Source of the DNA: Pseudomonadota bacterium
GTDB taxonomy: Bacteria > Desulfobacterota > Binatia > Binatales > Binataceae
Direction: 5' to 3'
DNA: 64,000 bases
Assembly: GCA_021325355.1 (NCBI GenBank)
Contig: JAJPHI010000020.1
Span: forward strand, 213,473 to 277,472
The notes below the pieces were generated by a model. The model saw only the letters and a list, made by a program, of their open reading frames with translations, was not told the DNA's origin and ran no database searches. This document shows, piece by piece, positions 19,297-28,638 of this stretch. Within the stretch, counting starts at the first letter, position 1, and each line of letters opens with the position of its first letter. Both the position numbers and the translations under genes were made by a program.

Positions 19297-20886
19297 TCAG
19301 GCGAGCGGCGCACCATAGGCGCCGAGCTCGGCAAAGCGAATCCGCGCGAAGGCGGTCCCGTCCTGCTCGAGCGCCCGCCAGATTTCCGGCACCGCGAATT
19401 TTTCCTCGCGCGACTGCAGATGGTTCAACAAGGCGGTGAAGATGGCGCCGTCGGTCAGCCAGCCGTCCGGCGGTCTGACCGCCTGCTCGATCCGTTGAAC
19501 GCGGCCCGCGTGATTGGTCACGGTGCCGTCCTTCTCGGCGAGCATCGTCGTCGGGAAGACGACCTGAGCCGACTTGAAGGCGTCCTCGAGCGTCGTGACC
19601 TGGACGATCAAAAGCTCGAGACCGCCAAGAATCCGCGCAAGGCGCTCACGGTCGACCGCGGCCAGCAGATCGTCGCCGCAGACATAGAGTCCGCGCACGA
19701 CGCCGCGCTCGCAGGCCTGCAGCAACTCTTCGACGCCGTCATCCGCACCGCGCACCAGTCCGAGCTCGCGCACCCCGCGCGCGTTGGCTGCCTTCTCGGC
19801 CTTGATCAGTAAATCATCGGCCTTGCCGCGCCGCACCGCCATCGCCCGATGCTCGACGCCGAGGGCGGCGAGCAGCCGTCCGAAGCAGTAACTCTCCTCG
19901 TTGCTCAGATGGGGCGAGGCGATCGCGCCCAGAGCCGCCGCGCCATGCTGCTTCTGCAGGTCGCCCATCGCCGACGCTGCCGCAGCGATCGCCGCGGGCC
20001 AATCGACCGGCGCTAACGTGCCATTCGCCGCCACCAGCGGGATGCGCAGCCGCTGCGGATCGGCCACCGCCTTATATGTCAGGCGGCCCGCGTCGCACAT
20101 CCAGGTCTCATTCACCGCGTCGTTGCGCCGCGGCGTCAGCCGCCAGATGCGATTCTTGTAGGTGCTTATATGGATATTGCACCCGTTGGCGCAGCCGGAG
20201 CAGACGCTGCCCACCTCCTCGAGGAACCACACCCGCACCTTGTGATGGAAATCCTTGGTCTCGAGTGCCCCCACCGGACAGATATCCGCCGTGCACATCG
20301 AGTAGTCGTTGTCGAGGCGGCGGCCGGCGTAGATATCGAGCACCGTGCGATCGCCCAGGCGGAAGGTGCCGAGTTCGTAGGTCTTGCTGACCTCGCGGCA
20401 GAAGCGCACGCAGCGCCGGCAGAGGATACAGCGCTCCTGGTCGAGCAGCATCCGCTCGCCGATATCGATTCGCTTCTGCCGCTTGCGGCGCGGCTCCAGT
20501 CCGCGCGAAATTTTGCTGCCGAAGCGCATCGAGAAGTTCTGCAGCCAGCATTCACCCGCCTTGTCGCAGATCGGGCAGTCCAGCGGATGGTTCAGCAGCA
20601 GCAGTTCCATCACGCCGCGCCGCGCCAGCGCCACCTCGGGGTCCTGCGTCGAAACCACGAGCCCGTCGCGTACCTGCGTGTTGCAGGAGATCTGCAGCTT
20701 GGGCATGCCCTCGATTTTGACCTGACACAGCCGACACGAACCGTCGATGGTGAGCTTCGGATGGTAGCAGTAGTGCGGGATATCGAGCTCCGCGTCGAGC
20801 ATCGCCTGCAACAGCGGGATGCCCGCCGGCGCTTCGATCACCCGCCCATCGACGGTGATTTTCGCGAGCTTCGGTGCCTCAGCCAA
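19297..20886 (-). CDS. nuoG: NADH:quinone oxidoreductase subunit G (short form)
   Basis: About 529 residues from a TTG at 20886. The N-terminal [2Fe-2S] domain has CYHPKLTIDGSCRLCQ plus a later Cys. Cluster N5 is HPLDCPICDKAGEC with its His ligand, then CILCRRCVRFC and a downstream CPVG, and the molybdopterin-domain cluster CSGCANGC. The molybdopterin-like domain is short (E. coli NuoG is 908 aa), which is seen in some lineages. I prefer TTG 20886, overlapping the nuoB stop as TTGGCTGA, because translation from ATG 20943 would add a glycine/arginine-rich stretch encoded inside nuoB. Confidence 0.92.
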   Translation of the reverse strand: MAEAPKLAKITVDGRVIEAPAGIPLLQAMLDAELDIPHYCYHPKLTIDGSCRLCQVKIEGMPKLQISCNTQVRDGLVVSTQDPEVALARRGVMELLLLNHPLDCPICDKAGECWLQNFSMRFGSKISRGLEPRRKRQKRIDIGERMLLDQERCILCRRCVRFCREVSKTYELGTFRLGDRTVLDIYAGRRLDNDYSMCTADICPVGALETKDFHHKVRVWFLEEVGSVCSGCANGCNIHISTYKNRIWRLTPRRNDAVNETWMCDAGRLTYKAVADPQRLRIPLVAANGTLAPVDWPAAIAAAASAMGDLQKQHGAAALGAIASPHLSNEESYCFGRLLAALGVEHRAMAVRRGKADDLLIKAEKAANARGVRELGLVRGADDGVEELLQACERGVVRGLYVCGDDLLAAVDRERLARILGGLELLIVQVTTLEDAFKSAQVVFPTTMLAEKDGTVTNHAGRVQRIEQAVRPPDGWLTDGAIFTALLNHLQSREEKFAVPEIWRALEQDGTAFARIRFAELGAYGAPLA

Positions 20887-21454
20887 GTTTCCGCCCGCTG
20901 CCGTGAAGGTCGAGTCCCGCCCAGCGCGTCCCCGGCCGTTCATGCTGAACGCGCTCCTGCAGTTTGATCAGGCCGTCGAGCACCGCCTCGGGCCGCGGCG
21001 GACATCCCGGAATATAGACGTGCACCGGGATGATCCGATCGATCCCCTGCAGGACGGCATAGTTGTCGTAGGGGCCGCCCGAACTGGTGCAGGCGCCGAA
21101 GGAGACCACCCACTTCGGCTCGGCCATCTGCTCGTACACGCGCCGCAGGATCGGCGCCTGCCGCTGCGTGATCGTCCCCACCACCCACAGCAAATCCGCC
21201 TGGCGCGGCGTGAAGCGCGGCAGCGCCGCGCCGAAACGATCAGTATCGTACCGCGGCCCGTTGACCGAAAAATATTCCATCCCGCAGCACGCCGTCACGA
21301 ACGGATACGAGAAGAAGGAATATTTGCGCGCCCAGTTGATCGCGTCCGCGAGCCGCGTCGTGGCGAAGGCCTCGGGAAACGCATTGCCCTCATCCACCAG
21401 CGCCTGGCGTCCGACCGCCCCGCTCATCATGAAGCTGGATAATCGCCGTCGCAT
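20879..21454 (-). CDS. nuoB: NADH:quinone oxidoreductase subunit B
   Basis: 191 residues. All four N2 cluster ligands are visible: the tandem Cys in TACCGMEYF, the Cys of SFGACTSSGGPYDNY, and the Cys of IPGCPPRPE. The segment NGPRYDTDRFG is the standard quinone-facing loop. N2 is the last iron-sulphur cluster before quinone. The gene is first of the nuo run on this strand and lies 63 bases downstream of a CoA transferase gene, so the two may share a transcript. There is no nuoA upstream, which is unusual since nuoA-nuoB are normally adjacent. Confidence 0.95.
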   Translation of the reverse strand: MRRRLSSFMMSGAVGRQALVDEGNAFPEAFATTRLADAINWARKYSFFSYPFVTACCGMEYFSVNGPRYDTDRFGAALPRFTPRQADLLWVVGTITQRQAPILRRVYEQMAEPKWVVSFGACTSSGGPYDNYAVLQGIDRIIPVHVYIPGCPPRPEAVLDGLIKLQERVQHERPGTRWAGLDLHGSGRKLG

Positions 21455-21517
21455 GTTCGTTCAGTCCACCCGATCCTTCCGCGAATCGCGTTCAGAGGCA
21501 AGTCGGCGCCCGCTCGC

Positions 21518-22717
21518 CTACGCCCAGACCGCGCCGTCATCGATCAGCCGGGCGCGCGCGGCCGCGTCGTAGCCGAGCAACTCGCCCAGCACATACTCAT
21601 TCGCCGATCCGATAAGCGGCGACGGCGTGCGGATCGTGCCGGGCGTCCGCGAAAGCCGCGCCGGGATTCCCGTGACCTGCGTGCTCGATCCATCCGGCAA
21701 CGGGACCCGGCCCCAGAACTCGCGCGCCCCTAACTGCGGATTGCGCGCGCAGAGATCGGCGCCGTTGTTGACCACGCCGGCCGCGATTCCCGCCCGCTGC
21801 AGCAGTGCCATCGCCTCCTCGGCGACCTGCGCGCGCGTCCATTCCTCGATATGCCGATCCAGTTCCGCCTGATTCTTCATGCGGAGATAAAGCGTCTGAA
21901 AGCGTGGCTCCCGGCTCCACGCAGGCGTCTCGAGCACCTTCACGAAACGCTCCCATTCGGCCTGACTCTGCACGCTCAGCGCGATCCAGCGATCATCATC
22001 GTCGTCGCGCGCCCGGCAGCGATAGACGCCGTGCGGCGCCGCCGGCATCTCCTGCGACCGATAGTATGGCGGCGCGCTCGGCCGCCCATTCACCGCTATC
22101 TCGAGGAGCGACGGACCGATGACGCTAACCAGCGCCTCGAACTGCGCCAGATCGACGAACTGGCCGCAGCCGGTGCGCTGCCGATAGCGCAGAGCCATCA
22201 ACGTCGCGAGCGCGCCCGTATAGCCGCCCACCATGTCCGCATACGAGTAACCATATCCGACCGGCGCGTCGGAGCTGTCGCGCATCAGCAGCGTAAAGCC
22301 GCTCAGCGCCTGCAGCGTCGGCCCGTAGCTCACGTAGTTAGCGCGCGGCCCGCTGTGTCCCAGGCCCGACATGCTGACGCAGATGATGTCCGGCTTGACC
22401 GCTTGCAGGCTCGCGTAGTCCATCCCCCACGATCGCATCACGCGCGCCGAGAAATTGTCGATCACCACGTCGCTCAGCGCCGCCAGTCGCCGCGCAATCT
22501 CGACGCCGCGCGGATGCGCCATGTTGACCGCGATCGAACGCTTGTTGCGATGGAGATCGCCCTGCAGGCCGGTCTGCCGCGAGCCCGGCGGTCCCGGCTT
22601 GCGTTCAAGCTTGATCACCTCGGCGCCGAAATCGGCGAGCAGCCGCGTCGCGACCGGCCCGGCCACGACCCAGGTGAAGTCGAGCACGCGAATTCCCGCA
22701 AGCGGCAGTGGCGCCAC
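21518..22717 (-). CDS. CaiB/BaiF-family CoA transferase (second of a pair)
   Basis: 399 residues from GTG 22717. It has the class III CoA-transferase N-terminus LAGIRVLDFTWVVAGPVATRLLADFGAEVIKLE, the catalytic Asp expected in the FVDLAQFEALVS segment, and the domain-swapped fold's VIDNFSARVMRSWG motif. The GTG start shares its G with the TAG stop of the preceding homologue (TAGTG), so translation is coupled and the products may form a heteromer. The family moves CoA between organic acids. Substrate cannot be assigned; the pairing suggests an activation step in degradation of an organic acid. Confidence 0.9.
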   Translation of the reverse strand: MAPLPLAGIRVLDFTWVVAGPVATRLLADFGAEVIKLERKPGPPGSRQTGLQGDLHRNKRSIAVNMAHPRGVEIARRLAALSDVVIDNFSARVMRSWGMDYASLQAVKPDIICVSMSGLGHSGPRANYVSYGPTLQALSGFTLLMRDSSDAPVGYGYSYADMVGGYTGALATLMALRYRQRTGCGQFVDLAQFEALVSVIGPSLLEIAVNGRPSAPPYYRSQEMPAAPHGVYRCRARDDDDDRWIALSVQSQAEWERFVKVLETPAWSREPRFQTLYLRMKNQAELDRHIEEWTRAQVAEEAMALLQRAGIAAGVVNNGADLCARNPQLGAREFWGRVPLPDGSSTQVTGIPARLSRTPGTIRTPSPLIGSANEYVLGELLGYDAAARARLIDDGAVWA

Positions 22718-23931
22718 TAGATGATCCCTTCGGCGGCCAGCGCCGCCATTTCGTCGGCGGCGAGCCCCAGCTCGTCGCCGAAAACCTCGCCGGTATGCTC
22801 CCCGAGCAGCGGCGGCCGGCGATAGACCCGCCACGGCGAGCGGCCGAAGCAATACGGCGCGCCGGGATAGCGAAACCTCCGTCCCAGCTCCGGATGCTCA
22901 ACTTCGACGAAGTACCCGCGCGCCGCCAGTTGCTCGTCGGCGAACAGCGCCTCGGGCGGGCGCACGCTGGCATACGGCAGCCGCAGGGCCTGCGCGCGCT
23001 CGAGCAGCTCCTCGCAGGTGTAATCCTTCACCCACTCGTCGAGCACGTCGAACAGATGCTCGGCGTGCGCGGCGCGATAGAGCACATCGTCCCATTGCGG
23101 CTCGGTCAGATCCTGCGCCTTGCCGTCGGCCTTGACCCATTCGACCAGCGAAGTCCAGTCGCCGAGCGTGCAATGCATGATATAGCCGTCGCGACAGCGG
23201 CCGACGCGAAAATACCGGCTCCAGTGCAGCGTTCCGCGCCGCGGCTCGATCCGCCCCTCGCCGAAGTAGCTGCCCGCCACATGTTCGACGGCCGCCGCGG
23301 TCGCCTCCTGCATGCTGAGATCGATCCACTGGCCGCGACCGTCGCGGTCACGCGCAAAAAGCGCGCACAGCGCCGCGATCGCCCCGAAATAACTCGCCGA
23401 ATGATAGGCCTGCAGACCAAGCGGCCGCACCGGTTGATGCCCCGGCCGACCGTTGACATAAAGCATCCCGGCCTCCGCCGCCAGCACCGTGTCGTCGGCG
23501 CGGAAGTCGCGATACGGTCCGGTCTGCCCGAACGGCGCGATCGATAGCAGGATCAGCGCCGGATTGACCTGCTCTAACACCTCCCAGCCGAGCCCCAGCT
23601 CGGCCAGGCGGCCGGGCGCGAAGTTCTCGATAATCAGGTCGGCCGCGCTCGCCAGGCGCTTCACTATCGCCGTCGCCGCCGGCCGCTGCAGGTCGAGCGT
23701 TACCGCCCGCTTGTTTAGATTGTAGAACCAGAAAAAGAGACTGCGGTCGCGATGCGGCCGATTATCGACGAACGGGCCAATACGCCGTCCCGCTTCGCCC
23801 CCCGGCGGCTCGATTTTGATCACGTCCGCGCCCATGTCGGCCAAAAGCCGCGCGCAGAGCCCGCCGCGATAGTTCGCCAGATCGAGCACGCGCAGACCCG
23901 CAAGCGCCCCATCCGATTCCATGCTGCTCAT
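22717..23931 (-). CDS. CaiB/BaiF-family CoA transferase (first of a pair)
   Basis: About 404 residues. Family motifs are GLRVLDLANYRGGLCARLLADMGADVIKIE, LIIENFAPGRLAELGLGWE, GQWIDLSMQEAT with the expected catalytic Asp, and a C-terminal GEHTGEVFGDELGL (motifs given in abbreviated order). It is paralogous to the gene that follows, with which it overlaps by one base. Starts at 23952, 23931 and 23922 are all possible; I use ATG 23931. It is divergent from ileS with about 75 bases between, which should contain both promoters. Confidence 0.9.
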   Translation of the reverse strand: MSSMESDGALAGLRVLDLANYRGGLCARLLADMGADVIKIEPPGGEAGRRIGPFVDNRPHRDRSLFFWFYNLNKRAVTLDLQRPAATAIVKRLASAADLIIENFAPGRLAELGLGWEVLEQVNPALILLSIAPFGQTGPYRDFRADDTVLAAEAGMLYVNGRPGHQPVRPLGLQAYHSASYFGAIAALCALFARDRDGRGQWIDLSMQEATAAAVEHVAGSYFGEGRIEPRRGTLHWSRYFRVGRCRDGYIMHCTLGDWTSLVEWVKADGKAQDLTEPQWDDVLYRAAHAEHLFDVLDEWVKDYTCEELLERAQALRLPYASVRPPEALFADEQLAARGYFVEVEHPELGRRFRYPGAPYCFGRSPWRVYRRPPLLGEHTGEVFGDELGLAADEMAALAAEGII

Positions 23932-24006
23932 CGAGAAGCATTCGCACCACATTTGCCGAGCCCGATCAACCGCGCGCGCACTCGCGCAACCGGTCAGCCA
24001 TTCGCT

Positions 24007-26967
24007 ATGTTAAAAGCTTCCCGCGACGGTTCGACCGTCGCCCCGCAAAAGAGCGCAACCGTGGCACAGAGCGATTACAAGGCGACCCTGCAACTGCCCA
24101 AAACCGACTTCCCGATGAAGGCCAACCTGCCCAAACGGGAACCCGAAACGCTGCGGCGATGGGAGGCCGAGCGGCTCTACGAGCAAATCCTCGCCGCGCG
24201 CCGCGAGGCTTCGACCTGGATCCTCCACGACGGACCACCCTACGCCAACGGCCGCGTCCATCTTGGCACCGCCCTCAACAAAGTGCTCAAGGATTTCGTC
24301 GTGCGCTCGCGTTCGATGCTCGGTTATCGCACCCCGTTCGTGCCCGGCTGGGATTGTCACGGGATGCCGATCGAATTCAAAGTCGCGCGCGATCTGGGCG
24401 AGCGTGCCCGCTCCATCTCCAAGCTCGAACTGCGCCGCCTCTGTAAGGCCGAAGCCGAAAAATGGATCGATCTCCAGCGGCAGGACTTCAAGCGCCTCGG
24501 CTGCCTCGGCGACTGGCAGCATCCGTACATCACGATGGACCCCGCCTACGACGCCGCCGAAATCGGCGTCCTGCGCACTCTCGTCGCCCGCGGCTACGTC
24601 TATCGCGGCCTGCGTCCCGTGCATTGGTGCTTTTACGACCGCACCGCGCTCGCCGAGGCCGAAGTCGAGTATCGCGAGCATACCTCGCCGTCGATCTACG
24701 TCGCCTTCCGCCTCAACGACCGGGTGACCGCTCCCGCGACGCTCGCCGCCGATCCGGCCGAGGGTGCCGAACTCGCCGCGGCTCATCGCGCGCAGAAGCT
24801 CTTCGCGGTCATCTGGACCACCACGCCCTGGACCCTGCCCGCCAACCTCGCGATCACGCTCAACGCCGCCTTCGACTATGTCGCGCTCAAGGTCGGCGAC
24901 CGTTACTACATCGTCACGGCCCGCCTCGCCGAAGCCGTCGCGCAGGCCTGCGGCCTCCGCGTTGACAAGACGATCGCGCTTGACCGCGACGCGCTCCGGC
25001 GGCTCGACGGCCAGGACATCTTTCGCCATCCGATGGTCGAGCGCGACGGCAAGCTGATGTACGGCGATCACGTGACCGCCGAAACCGGCACCGGCCTGGT
25101 CCATACCGCGCCCGGTCACGGTTACGAAGACTTCGTCGTCGGCGCGCAGTATGGCCTCAAACCGTTCACGCCGGTCGATACCGCCGGCGTCTTTACCACC
25201 GCGGCGGGCGAGTGGGCCGGGCGCAATGTCTTCGACGCGAACGAGGCGATTGTTGCCGAATTGCGCGCCCGCGGCGCGCTGCTCCATGCCGAGCAGCACG
25301 CCCACAGCTATCCCCATTGCTGGCGCTGCAAGAACCCGCTCATCTTCCTCGCCGCCGAACAATGGTTCATGCGCATCGATCATCAGAAGCTGCGCGAGCG
25401 CGTGATCGCGGCGATCGACAGCGTCAACTGGATCCCCGCCTGGTCGCGCGACCGTATCCGCAACATGACCGAAACCCGCCCCGACTGGTGTCTCTCGCGC
25501 CAACGCGCCTGGGGTGTGCCGATTCCCGCCCTGCGCTGCAGCGGATGCGGCGAAGTCGGCCTTTACGACGAGGTCATGGCAAACGCCCAACGCCTCTTCG
25601 CGCTCGAAGGCTCCGACGCCTGGTTTGCCCGTCCGGTCGCCGACTTCGTCACGCCGACGACTAAGTGCGCCCGCTGCGGCGGCGCCGCTTTCACCAAGGA
25701 AGAAGATGTCCTCGACGTCTGGTTCGATTCCGGCGTCTCGCAGGCCGCCGTGCTCGCCGCCCGCCCCGAACTGCAATGGCCGGCCGACGCCTATCTCGAA
25801 GCGGTCGAGCAGGCCCGCGGATGGTTCGGGTCGTCGCTCGCCTGCGCGGTCGCCGAACGCGACGGCGCCCCCTTCCGCAGCGTCATCAGCCACGGCCTTA
25901 CGGTCGATGAGCAGGGGCGCAAGATGTCGAAGTCGCTCGGCAACTCCGAAGATGCGGCCGATGTCGTCGAACGGCTCGGCGCCGACGTCGTGCGCCTGGT
26001 CTACGCCTCGCTCGATTACACCGCCGAAATTGCGCTGGGGCCCACGGTCTATGCCGCGGTCGCCGAGGCCTATCGTAAAATTCGCAACACCTGCCGCTTC
26101 ATGCTGGGTAATCTCTTCGACTTCGATCCGTCACGCGACGCCGTCGGACCCGAGCAGATGCTCGAATTCGACCGCTTTATCCTCGCCCGCTTCGAAAAGC
26201 TCAAGGCCGGCGTGCGCCGCAGCTACGAAGCCTTCGATTTCCAGGCCGCCTACCACGCCCTGCTCAATTTCGTCGTCGTCGATCTGAGTTCGCTCTATAT
26301 CGATGTCGCCCGCGACCGGCTTTACTGCGACGGCCCGAACTCGCGCGGGCGGCGCTCAGCGCAGACCGCGCTCTACCTGATGCTCGATGCGCTGGTGCGC
26401 ATCCTCGCCCCGCTCATCCCGTTCACCGCCGACGAGATTTACCTCGCGATTCCCGGACACACCGCCACCAGCGTCCACCTGCTGACCATCCCCCCGGCGG
26501 ATCCGCGCTTCGCCGATGATGCCCTGGAGGCGCGATGGGAGCTGCTGCTCGCCGCCCGTCAGCAGGCTTTGAAGGTTCTCGAAGCGATGCGCCAGGCGGG
26601 CACGATTGGCGCGCCGCTCGAGGCCCGCCTGAGCCTCGGCGTCGCCGCTCCCGACACCGCCCTCGGCCAGGCGCTGCATCATTGCGGCGACGCTCTGAAG
26701 GACCTCTTCATTGTCTCCTCGGTCGCGCTTCTCCAGGAAGCCGAGAGCGCGCGGCTGGCCGCGCAGGCCAACGGCAGCGAGTCCTTCCAGCTCGACGGCA
26801 GATTCGGCCGCGTCGCCGACGAGGGGCCGATGCTGGTCCTCGGCGAGCGCGCCCCCGGCGTCAAATGCCAACGATGCTGGTGTTACTTCGATGATGGCGG
26901 CTCGCCCGATCTCTGCCCCCGCTGCCGCCAGGTCGTTGCCGCCCTCGCCGCTCCCGCCTCCGCATGA
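24007..26967 (+). CDS. ileS: isoleucyl-tRNA synthetase
   Basis: 986 residues from ATG 24007; GTG 24061, giving VAQSDYKATLQLPKTDF, is an alternative start closer to the family consensus. Class I synthetase charging tRNA-Ile, with an editing domain. Motifs are the HIGH-equivalent HLGT near residue 85 (in PPYANGRVHLGTALNK), the editing region TTTPWTLPANLA, KMSKS near 639, and the C-terminal zinc finger CQRCWCYF...CPRC. Length fits the bacterial type (E. coli 938). The frame stays open upstream into the divergent CoA transferase gene, but that part is not IleRS-like. Confidence 0.97.
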   Translation: MLKASRDGSTVAPQKSATVAQSDYKATLQLPKTDFPMKANLPKREPETLRRWEAERLYEQILAARREASTWILHDGPPYANGRVHLGTALNKVLKDFVVRSRSMLGYRTPFVPGWDCHGMPIEFKVARDLGERARSISKLELRRLCKAEAEKWIDLQRQDFKRLGCLGDWQHPYITMDPAYDAAEIGVLRTLVARGYVYRGLRPVHWCFYDRTALAEAEVEYREHTSPSIYVAFRLNDRVTAPATLAADPAEGAELAAAHRAQKLFAVIWTTTPWTLPANLAITLNAAFDYVALKVGDRYYIVTARLAEAVAQACGLRVDKTIALDRDALRRLDGQDIFRHPMVERDGKLMYGDHVTAETGTGLVHTAPGHGYEDFVVGAQYGLKPFTPVDTAGVFTTAAGEWAGRNVFDANEAIVAELRARGALLHAEQHAHSYPHCWRCKNPLIFLAAEQWFMRIDHQKLRERVIAAIDSVNWIPAWSRDRIRNMTETRPDWCLSRQRAWGVPIPALRCSGCGEVGLYDEVMANAQRLFALEGSDAWFARPVADFVTPTTKCARCGGAAFTKEEDVLDVWFDSGVSQAAVLAARPELQWPADAYLEAVEQARGWFGSSLACAVAERDGAPFRSVISHGLTVDEQGRKMSKSLGNSEDAADVVERLGADVVRLVYASLDYTAEIALGPTVYAAVAEAYRKIRNTCRFMLGNLFDFDPSRDAVGPEQMLEFDRFILARFEKLKAGVRRSYEAFDFQAAYHALLNFVVVDLSSLYIDVARDRLYCDGPNSRGRRSAQTALYLMLDALVRILAPLIPFTADEIYLAIPGHTATSVHLLTIPPADPRFADDALEARWELLLAARQQALKVLEAMRQAGTIGAPLEARLSLGVAAPDTALGQALHHCGDALKDLFIVSSVALLQEAESARLAAQANGSESFQLDGRFGRVADEGPMLVLGERAPGVKCQRCWCYFDDGGSPDLCPRCRQVVAALAAPASA

Positions 26968-27569
26968 CGCCCGGGCCGGCGATACCGAACCGCGGCGCAG
27001 ATGCCGACAACCCGCCCGCGGAGGCCGCTTCCCCGCGGCAACCGGCGCGCACGGAGCCGCACAGCTCCGCCATCGCGCCCGACCGCAAGCCGCGCCGCCT
27101 CGCGATGCTGGCCACGGTCACCCTCCCGGTCGTCCTCCTCGACCAGTTGACGAAATCTCTCATCCGCGAGAATTTTTCGCTCGACCATACCGTGGCGCTC
27201 GTTCCCGGATGGCTCGATCTCACCTACACCCTCAATCCCGGCGCCGCCTTCAGTCTCTTCGCCACGATGCCGCCGCTGTTCCGCCATCTCTTCTTCATCA
27301 TTCTCTCGTTCGCCGCCATCGTCGTGCTCCTGAGTCTGCTCGCCCGCCGCGCCACCCCGCTCGCGGCCGCCGTCGCCTACGCCCTTATCCTCGGCGGCAC
27401 GATCGGCAATCTGATCGACCGCCTGGTCTTCGGCCGGGTCATCGATTTCATCTATTTTCATCACGCCTGGTTCAACTATCCGGTCTTCAACCTGGCCGAC
27501 AGCGCGATTACGACCGGCGTCGTCGTCGCGATTGTCTTCGGGCTGTTCGGCGCGTCCGACCCCCGCTGA
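26964..27569 (+). CDS. lspA: lipoprotein signal peptidase (signal peptidase II)
   Basis: 201 residues. It cleaves signal peptides of diacylglyceryl-modified prolipoproteins in the inner membrane. Conserved blocks are LDQLTKSLI, LNPGAAFSLF, GGTIGNLIDRLVFGRVIDF and FNLADSAIT; the two catalytic aspartates lie in the last two. Four membrane helices are predicted. The first ~35 residues are a proline- and arginine-rich extension not usual for the family, so an internal start (Met near residue 48) is possible. It overlaps ileS by ATGA, the widespread ileS-lspA arrangement. Confidence 0.96.
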   Translation: MTPGPAIPNRGADADNPPAEAASPRQPARTEPHSSAIAPDRKPRRLAMLATVTLPVVLLDQLTKSLIRENFSLDHTVALVPGWLDLTYTLNPGAAFSLFATMPPLFRHLFFIILSFAAIVVLLSLLARRATPLAAAVAYALILGGTIGNLIDRLVFGRVIDFIYFHHAWFNYPVFNLADSAITTGVVVAIVFGLFGASDPR

Positions 27570-27644
27570 CCCACCTTCAAAACATTTGACCTGCCGGCGC
27601 CGCTCGGTTTACCGTTAGCCAGCTTCGCCGCAGGAGCACGCTCG

Positions 27645-28601
27645 ATGGCAAAAACAATCAATACCGTGACCGGCACGATTTCCACCGATAAGCTCGGCGT
27701 CACCCTGATGCATGAGCATCTGCTGGTCGGATGGGCCGGCTGGGAACTCGACTGCAAGGCCCCCCGTTTCGATCGCAAGGTGGCGATGCGCGGGGCGGTC
27801 GATCGCCTCAAGGAACTGAAGGACCTCGGCGTCAACACCTTCCTCGATCCCTGCCCCAATGACATCGGTCGCGACGTCGTCTTTATGGCCGAGGCCGCCG
27901 ATCAGAGCGGCATGAATATCATCTGCACCACCGGCCTCTACAAGGAAGACCTCGGCAACACGGTCTACATGAAGCAGCGCAGCGCCGACGAAATCGCCGA
28001 GATTTATGTCACCGAGCTGACCGAAGGTATCGGCGAAACCGGCATCAAGGCTTCACTCATCAAGGCCGCGACCGGCAAGGACCATATCACCGAATACGAG
28101 GAGAAATGCCTGCGCGCCGCCGCCCGCGCTGCCAAAAAAACCGGCGTTCCCATCACCACCCATACCGACGACGGCACTATGGGGCCCGAGCAGCTCGACA
28201 TCTTTGAATCCGAAGGCGTCGATTTCAAAAAAGTCATCATCGGCCATAGCTGCGGCTCCGCCAACCTCGCCTACCATACCCGGATGCTCGACCGCGGATG
28301 CTACCTCGGCTTCGACCGCTTCGGCCTCGATTTCCTCCATCCCGACCGCCTCCGCCTCGCCTCGCTCATCGGTCTGCTCGGCGTCGGCTTCGAGAAACAG
28401 ATCGTCCTCTCGCATGATTCCGTCGCCTGCATCCTCGGCCGCGGCCTCGGCCTCCCGCCCGAAGTGATGGAGTTGATCAAGAACTGGAAGCCCACGCACA
28501 TCTTCAAGAACATCCTGCCCAAACTGCGCGAGGCCGGCGTCCCCGAGCAGAAGATCAATACCATGATGGTCGAAAATCCGCGCCGCTACTTCGAAGCCTG
28601 A
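27645..28601 (+). CDS. phosphotriesterase-family (amidohydrolase) metal hydrolase
   Basis: 318 residues, TIM-barrel amidohydrolase. Binuclear metal ligands are visible: HEH at residues 23-25, a probably carboxylated Lys in ASLIKAATG, His in ITTHTDDG, His in IIGHSCG, and the Asp of LSHDSVA. This is the PTE/lactonase group; many members are lactonases rather than organophosphate hydrolases, and specificity cannot be told. Cytoplasmic, no signal peptide. It lies 75 bases after lspA and is followed by a strong hairpin, so it may be its own unit or the tail of ileS-lspA. Confidence 0.92.
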   Translation: MAKTINTVTGTISTDKLGVTLMHEHLLVGWAGWELDCKAPRFDRKVAMRGAVDRLKELKDLGVNTFLDPCPNDIGRDVVFMAEAADQSGMNIICTTGLYKEDLGNTVYMKQRSADEIAEIYVTELTEGIGETGIKASLIKAATGKDHITEYEEKCLRAAARAAKKTGVPITTHTDDGTMGPEQLDIFESEGVDFKKVIIGHSCGSANLAYHTRMLDRGCYLGFDRFGLDFLHPDRLRLASLIGLLGVGFEKQIVLSHDSVACILGRGLGLPPEVMELIKNWKPTHIFKNILPKLREAGVPEQKINTMMVENPRRYFEA

Positions 28602-28638
28602 CCCGCCACCGCCCCGGACCGTACGCAACTATTCCTGT

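Noticed and set aside
23752..24006. N-terminal extension of ileS upstream of 24007
   Set aside because: It overlaps the divergent CoA transferase gene and its promoter gap, and does not resemble IleRS.
24010..25893. 627-codon open frame antisense to ileS
   Set aside because: It mirrors the G/C third-position bias of ileS, has no recognised domain, and the ileS frame has complete synthetase motifs.
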